Shown in pieces: positions 10,561 through 22,342 of a stretch of DNA of 64,000 nucleotides (position 1 is its first letter; every line of letters starts with the position of its first letter). Source of the DNA: Persicaria tinctoria (taxonomy: Eukaryota > Streptophyta > Magnoliopsida > Caryophyllales > Polygonaceae); NCBI GenBank assembly GCA_037127255.1, contig JBANSL010000005.1:1178001-1242000 (forward strand), read 5' to 3'. A program made the translations under genes and the position numbers. Below the pieces are notes generated by a model that worked only from the letters and a program-made list of their open reading frames with translations, did not search any database and was not told where the DNA came from.

Positions 10561-12539
10561 GATGTTTGGACTTCAAACGAAAGCATTCATCAATGGACAA
10601 CGGTTAAATCAAGTAAAAGGCACGAATCCAACTCAGGGATTCAATCCCCTTGAGAAGGAGATATAAAGAAATTGAAAAGAACATACTGAAACAAAAAAAA
10701 ACCACCAATCAACAATTTAAGGCAAGCATTGTCAGAGTGATTTGTTTCTAGGATAAAATGAGGACATAAAATGAGATGATCCCTTGTTTCTAGCTAGAAA
10801 GGCGATAGTCTTAGTACTGATTTAGCCTTTAGGTCGTATCTTGCTACTTGAATACTAGATTGTTCATGCCACTTTAATCATATGCATCATTATCCATAAA
10901 ATAAGTCAAATTAAAAGGAAAAACCTACAAAATCCAAATTACGCATGGAGTGAGGGGGCACCATCACCTACATGTCAAAGCGGGTGTATAACTATATATA
11001 AGAAACTATGTATATCTATACTTATAAGAAACTATACCAGAGTTACTACATATATCTATACCAATAAACGTGTATTTAAAAATCTGCTATAAGAATCTCA
11101 TGTACAAATAGTGAATTACATAAGAATCTCATGTACTTGAACATGAATACATATTAAACTATATAAGAATCTCATATAATAAGCCAATAAACATGTATAA
11201 ATACCGAACCATATAAGAATCTCATATAATAAGCCAATAAACATGTATAAATACCAAACCATATAAGAATCTCATATAAAAAGCCAATATATAAACATGC
11301 ACAACCGACTCAAATTTTGTAAAGCAATCAATTTGTGTGCCTGTGTTTGGTTATGTAGATTAACTAAATGTTCAAGCCTTACCTCATAAGAAAGAAAAAA
11401 TAAATCTATAACCAATCAATTTGTGTGCCTAATTTGGTCTTTGTCTTGAATTAGGTTCCACAGGCTTATTTGCAAACATCTGGGCTTCACAAAATAGTAT
11501 CCAGTGAACATAGACCGAGCTATCTCAGTATGAATTTTGAGTTTGTTTATAGATCTATCTCATTATCTCGGTTTCACATCACTGAAGCAACATTCCTACT
11601 GTCAGTGATCAAGTAAAACAACACCACTAACAGAGTGAAAAACTGAAAATAGTAAAAATTCTAACAGAAAAATCGAATTGAAACAGACGTCAACTTGACA
11701 CGACAATAAAATTGAAACAGACATCAAATTGACACAGAAACTGATAGAGTAAACATTCACACAGAGTGTCACTAATATAAAATTCACACAGCCATCAGTT
11801 TGACACAGTTTCACCAATTCGAAATTCACACAGAGTCGGAATAAAAACACTTCACGAACGACAGGTTGAAAGGTGAGAAGGTATACTTACCGTCCACCTG
11901 AGGTGATTTCATCTAATTTGTTCTCCTTCTTCATTCAACCCACAATTAAGTACTGTATTAGTGAAGTGTTGATCTCCCACCATCACCAGCATTGAAGACG
12001 AGCAACCAAAGTGCTTCTCGATCTCCTTGGAATTACCCGCTGGCTTCTTTACCCTATATACATATCACAATGCATCAAAGATACAAACTCAGTAAAACCT
12101 AAACCTGAAAATCAATATTGAATCTATATTCATTATTAACACCTCAAAAAACTGGCTAAAATCCCTCAAATTCATCAAAGGAGCCAACCCATACAAATCT
12201 AATTATCTAAACCTAAAAATCAACATTGAATATGCTAATTAACACCTCTAAAACTCACTACTTAATTTCATCCCAATCTCAGCACAATGTATCAAACAAA
12301 ATCAGTACTTTTTTGGAAGCAATTCTAAGTAAGGAATTATATTTCCAGGGATATAAGTTACCTGTGTCTGATGACTTTAATCACAACCTGCCCCTCCAAA
12401 ACCCTAGCCTTGGACTCATCTGGATCGAATTTTGATAGCCCATCTAATTTGTTGAACAAGGCGACATATGCAACTTCTTTCAATTTGTATAACACCAAAG
12501 GAATGCTAGAAAGTTGTCATGTAAACATAAAAAGATAGG

Positions 12540-12900
12540 AAACGAGTACCAACAGCTTGCACAAACTGGAAATTCTCGGAAGGCATGCCGGCGGCCTCAG
12601 CTGCTGCCTTTGCATACTTCTCCATCTTATTTGGATCAACATTGACCAGGTTGACCCCATCATCACCAGCATAAAACTTGAGGTTAAGACCTGTTCCTAT
12701 CCCAATCTCCAAGATATCCTTTATGTGCCCCCTCAATTGATCGAAGAGATGCAACTTGTAGCCTACAACCTTACATGAAAACAAGAAATCAGAAGCAATA
12801 AGCAAAGATGATTACAAGCCATTTAATTCAGCCCTATCTCATCCTCATATGACTTCATGAACTTGTTCATGACTGATGCATACATCTCCTGATACAATGT
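12540..12900 (-). pseudogene. Captured SAM-dependent methyltransferase fragment
   Basis: Two minus-strand pieces match a plant methyltransferase of the METTL7-like type. The upstream piece (12895-12836) reads MYASVMNKFMKSYEDE. The next (about 12775-12550) reads GYKLHLFDQLRG, then ILEIGIGTGLNLKFYAG (the glycine-rich SAM-binding motif I), then NVDPNKMEKYAKAAAEAAG. The remainder of the domain is absent. It lies within the Pack-CACTA element with other unrelated fragments. Confidence 0.7.
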
Positions 12901-13799
12901 GGTACAACAAGGTTGCCTCGGTATGAAACACAAAAATAAGGTACAAGATGAGTAAGGAGGAATTACCTGCATATATGCTCTGGATGCGTTTCTATTGATA
13001 ACTTCACCTAAAAGAACCTTTTCTTGAGTCTTTGCGTTTTTCAAGAGGCACAGTAGACTTCACCCAGACCATCATATAAGTTATTCATCACCGTCTTGAT
13101 TGTCATAAATGAAGCATCAGAAAATCACCACTGCATACTAAATATACAATAACTTAAAGTTATAAATCATAGGGTAAACATACAAATATTCACTAACTTA
13201 TTGTGCAGCGGAACTATAAGATAATAACTTTGACTAAAAACAATAATGTAGCTCTATTTTTTTTAAATAATTATAACATGCATCTGTCATGAGAACAAAA
13301 GTCCTATTTAATGATAAAAACATGTATCTGTCATTGTTCCAAGTGTGTAACTGGAAATTTATCTTCAACTGCTAGATCTACTTCTTCTGAGCTAAAAACA
13401 CATAAACCTCCATCAACAAATTTTTGATATGGCTAGTGGCTACCAGAAACAACTCTAAATAAGAACCCAAACAAGAAAACATGCAATCAAATGAATAGAA
13501 ACAGATTTAAGCACAAATCAAGCAAATTTACAAATAGATCTAGCAGAACAGGAGCAATCGCAGATCATATGAGATAAAGAGGGGAAATGGAAGAGAGACC
13601 AGTCAAGCAAAATTGAAGAGATAAGAGCTTCATGGTGTAGATCCCACAAAAAAATCGCACAATGTGAGACGTAAATCCCACCACAAAATCACAGCAAACA
13701 GCAACAAACCCTATATCTACACAAAAATAAAAAATAAAAATGGACAGCCTAACAATCCTAGATCTCAAAATCGGATTAGCCATACATTTCAACAACTGA

Positions 13800-14380
13800 A
13801 GCAAAGAAAGAGCACAAAAGAGAAAAGAAGGAGACCATACCTGTTGCTGAGAGAGCGAAGAGTAATGTCTTCCAGAGAGAGCGAACAGAGAAGGCACACC
13901 GACGAGCATGGGCTTTCAAGAATGCTTGCAGGCGGCGTCCTATCTCCAGATCTAGGTCCATCGCCTGGGATTGTATTGGCGGAAGAGAGAGGAAGAAAGC
14001 GAGAGCGAGAGAGAGCAGAGAGAATGGGAACGGAGGAGAGATGACAGAGATGGGGGAGGGTGGGTAGATCTGGTGGTGGCGAAGATCCCGGAGATAGAGA
14101 AGGAGGAGGAGGTGGTGCTCTGGAGAGAGGAAGAGCGAGGTCGGGGTCGGGATAGGGTTCAAGAAGACAACAAGACGATGGCGGTGAGCGGGCAAGGAGG
14201 TTGGAGCAGAGAGAAGAGGAGGAGCTCTTATCTGAAGAAAGTTCGCCGGAGCGGTGAGAGGTCGCCGGAGCTGGAGGACAGTGGAGACCGGAGGTGATTG
14301 AGAAAGAGATGGTGCTGAATGGGAGAGAGAGAGAGAAGTTGAAACAGCTGAAGTGTGGGAAATTTTCCAACTATTATAAT
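13800..14380 (-). other. GC-rich captured sequence of unknown origin
   Basis: This block is far more GC-rich than its surroundings and carries AGAGAG and CTCTCT tracts like a plant 5' leader. A minus-strand frame starts MDLDLEIGRRLQAF at about 13962 and is open for about 60 codons. I do not recognise the protein. It is probably the 5' end of another captured gene. Confidence 0.35.
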
Positions 14381-14637
14381 TTTCCTCCAAAATTTGAAAC
14401 CTTTCGTAAATTTTCTAAGTGTTACAATCCCGCTCGTTCAACTTAGAAAATTCAAACCCGCGCCCATTTTAATTTTTTTTAAACAAACAATTTGACATCG
14501 GTCAAAAAAATTGACAGTTGTTAAAATGTTATTCAACATCATAAATTTAATAATTGATGTAACATACTAATTTAACATCAGGTGTTTTCTTGACAGATTT
14601 AAAACACGTGATGTCTAATTGCATAATTCTAGTAGTG

Positions 14638-15621
14638 CAGATTGTAATCGCCAATCCACTCTTCTTCTTCATTCGCGAATTTTAAATGTACTCGATAACT
14701 CTTGGAGGAGCAAGCACCGATGGTTCGAGCTACAAGCTCGGCTACTCCTTGGTACTCATCCCCTTCCTCCACCCATTTGACCATCCATTTTTCCCACTAT
14801 ATATACATCCAACATTTTCTTAGTACATTAATTTTTGATAATGTACACGAAAGTACAAGCTAGATATAAAATGTAACTCACAGCTTGGTGAAGATGATCG
14901 GATATGTCAACACCGTGTGCCTCTAGTGCGTCAAGGGAAAGCTGGTTCAGGGTGCATCGAAGTAGATCCACCAGCCCCTGCCCTCTCCTGTATTTCGCCG
15001 AAACACATACAATGCAGACGACATGAAACATCAATGCGAAATTCATATCGAACATTGTCAAACTTGTGACCTTGTATATATTACCATTTGATGTTGGAGT
15101 TCAGAAATTGATCTACAAAGACTCTCCTTTGCTCATAGGAATCCCAGTTGTGCCTTCTAAAATACGTTGCGATGGCAGTGGTCATGGCCCAAGTCTTGGC
15201 CCAGGCTAACCTCTCGTTCGATCCCTCTGGCTCGAAGATGCTCGCAGCTGCTACAAAGTATATTTGGAGCATTTGGCTTCGTCTTAAGCCAAACTCACCC
15301 ACATTGTAATCTGTATACCACCTTTTAACATTCTGCCAATCTTGAAAGTGAATTGACCGGCAAGCATTGTAGTCTAGTTTTGCAAGCTCAAGGTATGTGT
15401 TGTTGCTTACATTCGGCATCCTATATAGTATATATATGTACAATGAGATGCCATTGATTAAGAAAACATGAATTGAACTCAGTTCAAATGTAGTACGAAA
15501 ATGACCTGTAAAGGGTTTTTCCAATCCAAACATCGTCTTCACCGCCATATTGTTCAATGTAAAACCTTGATGCGATACGAGGTAAGCTAGCATACCAGGG
15601 CAAGTCGAATGTATAAGCCAC
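14638..15621 (-). pseudogene. Diterpene synthase pseudogene: exons 8 to 11 (5' part)
   Basis: Exon 8 (15621-15506) encodes [20 protein letters not shown], with an arginine-containing segment common in TPS-c proteins. Exon 9 (15420-15085) is the same length, 336 nt, as its counterpart in the plus-strand copy and encodes the alpha-domain segment with [18 protein letters not shown]. Exon 10 is 14987-14882. Exon 11 starts at 14796 with WEKWMVKWVEEGDEYQG and is cut at 14638 by the CACTA insertion. GT/AG borders are conserved and these exons show no internal stop. Confidence 0.85.
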
Positions 15622-15659
15622 CTATAATTCCATCATATACAAACACTACGGGAAAACAG

Positions 15660-15905
15660 TGTCAATTTCGACACTTTATGACCAATCTCGACGCTTTAAA
15701 GCGTCGCAAATTTCAATTTCGACTTTTTTTAAAAGCGTCGAAAATTCTTGCGTCACGAATGGCAAATGCCATTTTCGACGCAAAATTTTGTCGAAACCAA
15801 TCTCGACGTCCAAGAGCGTCGGAAATGGCATGTTATTTTCGACGCTATATGGCGTCCGAAATGACATGCCAATTTCGACACCGTAAAGCGTCGAAATTGG
15901 CATGT
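15660..15905. repeat. CACTA subterminal repeats (GACGCTTTAAAGCGTC)
   Basis: The motif TTTCGACGC and its complement GCGTCGAAA recur many times, including near-palindromes CGACGCTTTAAAGCGTCG and AAATGGCATG spacers. Related units recur at the other end (21468-21595). Such clusters are the usual binding region for the TNPA-type protein of CACTA elements. Confidence 0.75.
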
Positions 15906-16084
15906 TATTTTTAAAAAAAAAATAAAAAACGTATTTTTCTTCTTTCATCCCCTTTCATTACACATTAATTCAAATCCCTTAATTAACAAAAAAAAAACAT
16001 TAACACAAATCCAATAAGCATTAGTCAAATGAATCAAGAAAACACAAATCCAATGTAGCTAAGTGTTGAGTGAATTAGCAGCAA

Positions 16085-16262
16085 CCTTCTCAGCGGCTGG
16101 TTCAACTGCAGCGGCTGATGCTTGCCCTGCTGCCTTGACTGGTGCTGAGACCAATACCCGTGGGCAGCCAGCACCCTCTCGAGGAGCTCCTGGGGCACAG
16201 GCTCCCCCCTGTTGCGGGGAGATTCTCGTCGTGTGGACTAGTGTCTTCCACTTATCCTACAT
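16085..16262 (-). pseudogene. Captured TRF-like telomere-binding protein fragment
   Basis: The minus strand reads DKWKTLVHTTRISPQQ, and after a small deletion and frame change EPVPQELLERVLAAHGYWS. This is the C-terminal end of the Myb/telobox domain and tail of plant TRP1/TRFL double-strand telomere-binding proteins. A few bases are lost between the two parts and a stop (SYM*DKW) precedes. It is a non-functional captured fragment. Confidence 0.7.
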
Positions 16263-17224
16263 GTAGGATACTTCAGAAGCAACTTCGTCGGAGGCCACTG
16301 CAGTACAATCATGTGTGGATCACATTTGTTCAAGCAGAGAAAGAGCACGAAGAAATCAGACTCAGCAGATGCATTCGTCGAAAAGGAAGATCTCAGTGTA
16401 CCTGTGCTTGTCAGTTGTCACCAAGGAAGCTCTCATTTTGAAGAAGTATCAAACCAAGAGATCACTAATCAATGAACTGAGTAAATTCCCTGTTAGAATT
16501 GCAAGAAACAAAACAGGTTATGTGTGAATAGATCATCTGCTAACACTGCAATCCAAGTCGCATAAACTCTATTTTTCATAACACACATTAACATAACATA
16601 ATGTGACACACTATGAGCAAGCTTATGATACTAACTAGAAAGAAAATGATGCAATCCAGCACCAAGATTCATCACTTGCTACTCGAATGTGACAGACTCA
16701 AACACAATACTCAGACAGTGCAGAAATACAGTGCAAGGGAACTAGGGTTACAGAGATAAGTAAGAATGTAAACCAAATCCTTTATTTTCATACCTCATTC
16801 ATTTGACCTTTTCAGCTTCAATGGATTTTCCCTCTCCGTTCATACCCGGGAAGTGAGATATCCAGTGCAAAGTATTTTCCATTTTGGAGGGATTTAAACA
16901 TAGGATCTGAGATCAAAAGCTGAATGATTAGGCCTATGCTTGTTTATTAATTACCTTACTAATTTTAGCCTTTCCTTTAATAATCTTAGACAACAACACA
17001 GATGGAAGTGATTTGATTTCTCAGTTGTCACTGTCATCAAATCCATAAATCTAGAAGTATACAAAGTCATCAACCAACAGTAGAACAAAGGCAGATCAAA
17101 CTCAATAAAGAGCTTTATTAGATTCATTCAAGTGTTGGAGAAAATGAATGCAAAACAACATATAGTTGTAAGCTACCTTGACACGAGAGTTCATTGATAA
17201 CAGTTTGGTGACCTAATCAGGCAG

Positions 17225-17415
17225 ATGCGGAAAGTCTTGCAATGATCCATTCTTATTTCATAAACCAACAGTTGTTGTCCATGCTCTGAGCAGTACCTAC
17301 AAGTTTGGTTATATTTGGGTGATTAAACTGTGAGATACTGGCAACAATCACGGTGAAGTCCTCTGGATAGATAGAAATGATAGTTGAATCAATCTTTTTG
17401 ATAGCAAGCACCTAC
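17225..17415 (-). pseudogene. Captured STRUBBELIG-type receptor kinase fragment
   Basis: Minus-strand translation gives VLAIKKIDST, IYPEDFTVIVASISQFNHPN and ITKLVG, then in a shifted frame YCSEHGQQLLVYE. This is the N-lobe of the kinase domain of STRUBBELIG-receptor family LRR kinases, whose hallmark is VGYCSEHGQRLL. The Lys of the ATP site is kept in this scrap, but the catalytic loop and the rest of the kinase are missing. A frameshift separates the two parts. Confidence 0.7.
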
Positions 17416-18061
17416 CAAGAACAACATTAACATAGTTAATATTAATTATTATTTTTTTTAAAAAAAAAGAGAAAAATAAACCCTAGCCAACAGAGAAGGA
17501 TGTTTTTCAGGAGGTGCACGGGTAAATTACCTTAAACCATATGTTATGTTGAAAGCAAGGAGAAAAAACATAATCAACTGGACCTGAGAAATATAAGAGT
17601 GAAAGCATAGGCAATCTATTAAGATCAGTGTAGCAACAATAGAAAGATTCAAAGGTAAAAAAATATTTTACTTCCAAACAAGAGGGAAAATAGTTTGCTA
17701 CAAATTATCTGAACAGAAGGAGAAAGATAAGTTCTGAACAGAAGGAGAAAGATAAGTTCTGAACAGAGGGAAAATAGTTTGTTGTACATGGCTGTGTTGC
17801 CAATCAGTTTTAGTCCTTTTCAAATGAATCAACTCAACCCTATTTAAGACATATGATTCAACTGCACCAATAACGACAATAAGCACATGATACCACATAG
17901 AAATATATAAGCAAACACAAAGATAAAAACAGCAAGAAGACTGACACAACATAGAATATTTATGACCAGCGGTAAGATATAGGCTTCGAAATTGATTAGT
18001 CCCCAAAAGCCTTAAGAAACAATGAAAATAGATCAGACATCAAGATTATAGTGTTATAAAA

Positions 18062-18186
18062 TCTTGATGCCTTCCATAGAAGATGAAAGCAACCTCTTTA
18101 GCAGCTGCTAAAAAGGCAGGTTCATCTGGAGATTCAACCTCATAAAATGTTTCCCTTATCATCCAAGCCTCACTCTGTTTCCTGCT
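18062..18186 (-). pseudogene. Captured P4-ATPase (flippase) fragment
   Basis: The minus strand encodes SEAWMIRETFYEVESPDEPAF followed by LAAAKEVAFIFYG. The ESPDE-AF block is a signature of the nucleotide-binding domain of plant aminophospholipid ATPases (ALA family), which flip lipids across membranes. Only one exon's worth is present, bordered by what look like intron sequences. Confidence 0.65.
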
Positions 18187-18366
18187 ATACATTAAGAACA
18201 AGGACAGAACCAAGGAAACATGCAACCTTACTTAACTTGATATAGAAATATGATAATGCTATTGTTCCAAGAAACTTTTTCTGCATATATATGTTCAAAT
18301 ATTAAAAACTCAAGGAGATGCTGCAACACACAGGACCAAAGCAAACCAGACAATATCCTTACATAT

Positions 18367-18556
18367 TATGTTTGGCTTAAGATTGAATCTTGAGGCTTCT
18401 TGTGGCCAAAAAAGAGGAATTGAACTCCGCATCTGCACAACTGAACTCATTTTCCCCTTGCATGACCCAAGATCTTCGTCAAGAACAATTTGTTCTATTT
18501 CAACATCATTTGCGATTCTTCCCTTGTCAATTACAGCCCTCTTCAAATATCTGATA
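18367..18556 (-). pseudogene. Captured SAC-domain phosphoinositide phosphatase fragment
   Basis: After a TTATCAG acceptor the minus strand encodes YLKRAVIDKGRIANDVEIEQ, then VVQMRSSIPLFWPQEASRFNLKPNI. These are consecutive conserved segments of SAC phosphoinositide phosphatases: the N-terminal region with VANDVETEQ and then SIPLFWSQ. The catalytic CX5R-type motif, which lies further C-terminal, is not present. The fragment is in the same orientation as the other captured pieces in this element. Confidence 0.75.
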
Positions 18557-19439
18557 AGAAAAGGTTAACAAATTTAACCGCTTAGGTAATATCTAGTAAA
18601 ATGGCAAGAGATTAGAAACTCACCTCCAAATACTTCGGATCAGTCAAAACAATGAAACATGTAGCTCCTCCTCCTTTCTAGTAAGCTTTAGCTATTTCAA
18701 CCTATCAACTGCCTACGTATCTGTTCATCAACCAAGAAGAGACGAGCAAAAGTTGGATCAAAGTGCTCCCCAAGACATGAGTGCTACCAAACACAACACA
18801 TTAGTGAGAAAGTATTACACAACCAGTAGAGTAAAAGGCTTTTTTCTGCTTATTACCTGAAAAACTGAACCATGAGTGCTACCAAACTTTGGATCAAAGT
18901 GCTCCCCAAGACATGCTAAAAGTACTTTCAACGCCTACACATCACAACATCCAACTTAAGTCATTATAAAGGGCATTTTCATCTATGTAGATTAAAAATC
19001 AGAACCACAAAAATAAATATGTCAGTCTAAGCAAAAAGTCAAGAATGGATAACAGGCACACAATATTATCAAACTGCAGAGTTCAGGCTAACATATTATT
19101 TAGGAAACTACAATGAACAATTAGTTGGCTGGATTACATGACACTGATCAAAAGAGGCAAGTTTTCAATTTCTGCAAAAAATTATAGTGAAGAGGCATGG
19201 AGAAGGCCAAAGACAAGTATACACATAAATACAGAATACAAATAATATATAAGTGACAAGACAAAAACAAGGCATCAAGGCCTTGATGCCTTTACACTAT
19301 CCTTTAGATAAATAAGGAGCATGTGTGATGGTGAACAAAATACAAATATACACATAAACACACATGTTCCTCATTTACCTAATGTACTGAAATTATGTCA
19401 TGTTATCACAAGCATATTACCTTCCTGATATCCCATATT

Positions 19440-19565
19440 CTCTTTGGATGTTGCAGCACCTAGTCGCATTGGCCTACTTGAACAATAGACTCCATTCATC
19501 TCAGTCAAAGCCTATGTCCTCTCACCATCATCCCCAAATCTCACAAAACCATAACCTTTTGATCT
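19440..19565 (-). pseudogene. Captured RBP45/RBP47-type RRM fragment
   Basis: The minus strand reads RSKGYGFVRFGDDGERT, a stop, then ALTEMNGVYCSSRPMRLGAA. KGYGFVRF is the RNP-1 motif of an RNA recognition motif, and MNGVYCSSRPMRIG is characteristic of plant oligouridylate-binding RBP45/RBP47 proteins. One in-frame stop replaces the expected Gln or similar codon. It is a captured exon only. Confidence 0.75.
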
Positions 19566-20899
19566 CCTAGAAAAAAAAACACAAAGTAATATTCACATTT
19601 CCCCCACCACTTAAATATATTTTTTTCCTAGAAAAAACAACTTAAATATATTTTTTAACTTACAACATAATCAACTTATGATGTTGAGGACGAGTTTGAA
19701 TCGAGTAAGGTGACTACCTCTTGCAAGTGTTGCTTGACATAATGCCAAAATCAATATCATCGGCACCACTTGTGAGTTCAAATAATGTAATCTTCATGAC
19801 ACAACCTGAAAATACCACACACAATAAATGAATAAGAATTAGTCAATTAGAGATTAAAACTCTCTAATTCAAGGTTTATCTATAACCAGGAACAAGAAGA
19901 AACTTCAAAAGGTTACCTCATTCCTATTAAAATTAACAAATGTCTTAAGAATGCAGCATGCCCTTTTCGCTGTCAAAGTCCTCATTTAGCTTGAGATAAA
20001 ATAAAACACTCGAGCCTTTACACTTTTTTGAAATTGAGGAATACTTTGTCAGATTTCTCATTTAGCTTGAGATAAAATAAAACACTCGAGCCTTTAGCCC
20101 TTCACTATCACTTTCACCTAGGAACACACTACATGCACAAGCACCTTAGTACAGAACTAATTCATTTAGAATTAGGCCTCAAGTTTTCTTATGTGAAAAG
20201 ACACACACTATCAAACCACAAGGACACAATTTCCCTCAATGACAAATTCAATCACTAATCACTTGCAATTCTAAAAAAAATAACAGAAAAATAAAGAATC
20301 ACATGCTAGCTAGTCAAATAAAACAACATATATAACAAAATGTAGATATAGACAGCAAACTCAATTGACAATGTAAATACTTGTAATACTAAAGTTTAAA
20401 AGATGCATAACTGCTAGATCCAAGTCATCCAATGCAATATTTATTACCTAATTTAGATTAGGTTTCAAGTTTAAAGAGTTGTGTTATGAGTAAGCAATTA
20501 CAAAGATATAATCACCTTTAGTGCCCAATCCTTTAGCATGGGTAACATATCCCTAATCCTTGGATGTCTGCACACAAATTATTATCTATCAAGACTACAT
20601 CTCTACAACACAATTTAGCAAGATGCATTTCAATTGAGAAGATAAAACTATTTTCCTCATGTCCAGTTTGGTGAAATTAGAGAAGCACGGTGAGGAAAAA
20701 TCAAATCACCATAACAAATAACAAATTAAGGAATTAACCAATCTTAAAAACAGTTAAATACCAATGACTAACCACAATCTTCATGTCGGACACCTCAATT
20801 GTAGAGTCAACACCGCCATTGGCCCAGCCAAGAGATGACGCCGCTCCATCTCGAGACTTGTCCTCCACATTTGTCACCTCGTCGGTCTTGAATCTATTC

Positions 20900-21340
20900 G
20901 CCTGTCCAGTTGAGTGATCGACGACTAATTCGGCGACGAGGATCCAAAATTGGAGCGGGAATGGATCTTCGACACTTCAAATCTGGTCTCCCTCTCGTTG
21001 TCACCGTCTTCGATGCAGAGGAGCGAGGTGATGTTTAAGTGATCTCCCCATTCGCTGCATTGGACCTCCTCTCTCTCCATATCATTTCCTTCCTCCTCGA
21101 ACTCGTCCATATCTAGGTGATGGCCATGGAGGCTCTTCTTCTTCTCGGGATAGTATTAGCCACATCGGCCTCGATATTGTTTTCGCTCCAGCATCGATTG
21201 AAGATCTCACTGTATAGACGCAACTGAAGACGATCTCACATACCGACCGCTAGTAAGGAGATCTCGCAACAGTTGAAAGACTTAGGGTTTTGCACAAATC
21301 GGGGATGACGGAGGAGTGAGGCGGTGATTTCGCCATTGGG
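20900..21340 (-). other. GC-rich captured 5' region, gene not recognised
   Basis: A minus-strand frame begins MDEFEEEGNDMEREEVQ at 21110 and stays open for 61 codons. GC content is higher than the rest of the element. It looks like the first exon and leader of a captured gene, possibly the 5' end of one of the genes whose fragments lie to the left, but I cannot assign it. Confidence 0.3.
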
Positions 21341-21814
21341 ACTGCGGTGGATGCTAGGGTTTGAGGTTGAGAATGGATATGGAATGTGAAAACGCCTTTT
21401 CGTTAAACAAATACTTAATTAATTAAGGGACGGAGCCCATAACTTTTATTTTCAATATATTAGCCCATTTCGACGCTTTTGAGAGTCGAAAAAGTTTTCC
21501 GACGCCCTGGGATGTCGAGAATGACACCCATTACTAATTTTATTTTCGACGCTTAGTAAAAGCGTCGAGAGCAAACCGTCGATTTTTACTACGTTTTCTA
21601 GTAGTGAAAGTACAATTGTTAAATTACAGTGGATCATGCTAACCAGGCCGAGCACACAAGCCGAGTGAGGTTTCATCCTAAAACCAATTGGCATCAGTAG
21701 CCCATCCACTTATGTACACGGCTTCCTATATTCTCAACAACAATTAATACTTGTGAATAGGGACGATCAATTTTATGAATTAGCTATATGTGGTCGTAAC
21801 TCGTAAGTACATAC

Positions 21815-22234
21815 CTCACCAGGAAGGTCCTTAGGAATGACCCACTTGTCAAAGATTTGGTTCGAAGCTCGTTTGTTTTGCAAGTAGTTTGAAGAAAACT
21901 CTTGAGCTTCCTCCAGAATGGTTTCGCCGGGGAATATCACTTGAGAAGCTCTATAGAGATTGAACATAACAGTTGCGCCCTCGGTTGATTGCCCAACAAA
22001 GCAGAAGAACTTTCCATCTTTCTTAAAATGTTTCAACACGTCTGTTTCCAATTCCACCAATTTATATGCAAGTGAGATTCATCCTAAAACCAATTGACAA
22101 TAGAAAATATGTGAAGATTACCAGGGGAAACACGATAGCCGTGCAACCTAAGTAGCCTGAAGGCCATGCAAGTGTCATCAAGGTCTGGCACCTCCGATTC
22201 CCTTCCCGAAAATATTCCGTTTTCATTCCAATAC
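21815..22234 (-). pseudogene. Diterpene synthase pseudogene: exons 6 and 7
   Basis: Exon 6 (22234-22122) encodes [20 protein letters not shown] followed by TCMAFRLLRLHG. DLDD is the class II DXDD protonation motif. Exon 7 (22041-21815) encodes the segment with [20 protein letters not shown] and [14 protein letters not shown]. Both are open and bounded by GT/AG sites identical to the plus-strand copy. Confidence 0.85.
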
Positions 22235-22342
22235 CTATATAATGTCAATGAATTATTAATTACTTGGTAAACAATATATCATCCAATTATAAATGATAAA
22301 AAAAAAAAGTCAAATATATAAATGAAGTACCTATAAACATAA

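Larger units (their letters stand above)
8559..14637. mobile_element. Pack-CACTA element inside diterpene synthase exon 11
   Basis: Ends are CACTACTAGAAAA at 8559 and TTCTAGTAGTG ending at 14637, with a 3-bp target duplication CAG at 8556-8558 and 14638-14640. Joining the flanks restores the exon 11 reading ...GDYNL-LLEVANN..., which fixes the insertion point. The left terminal region carries repeated GATGTC/ACATCTG units, and the right end has GACATCGGT and TTGACATC themes. The 6.08-kb interior has no transposase. It carries minus-strand fragments of at least three host genes (methyltransferase, serine carboxypeptidase, FtsZ), so it is a non-autonomous gene-capturing CACTA transposon. Confidence 0.85.
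15644..21606. mobile_element. Pack-CACTA element in intron 7 of the pseudogene
   Basis: Ends are CACTACGGGAAAACAG at 15644 and TTTCTAGTAGTG ending at 21606, with a 3-bp duplication AAA at 15641-15643 and 21607-21609. Subterminal repeats built on TCGACGCTTTAAAGCGTCGA occupy 15660-15905 and 21468-21595. The flanks correspond to one short intron, 78 nt in the plus-strand copy. The interior, nearly 6 kb, has no transposase. It carries minus-strand fragments of at least five unrelated genes with exon/intron structure kept, so it is a non-autonomous, gene-capturing transposon. Confidence 0.85.

Noticed and set aside
13776..14390. Two long overlapping minus-strand frames
   Set aside because: Overlapping frames of Ser/Pro/Leu-rich composition are explained by the CT-rich leader-like sequence; no domain is recognisable.
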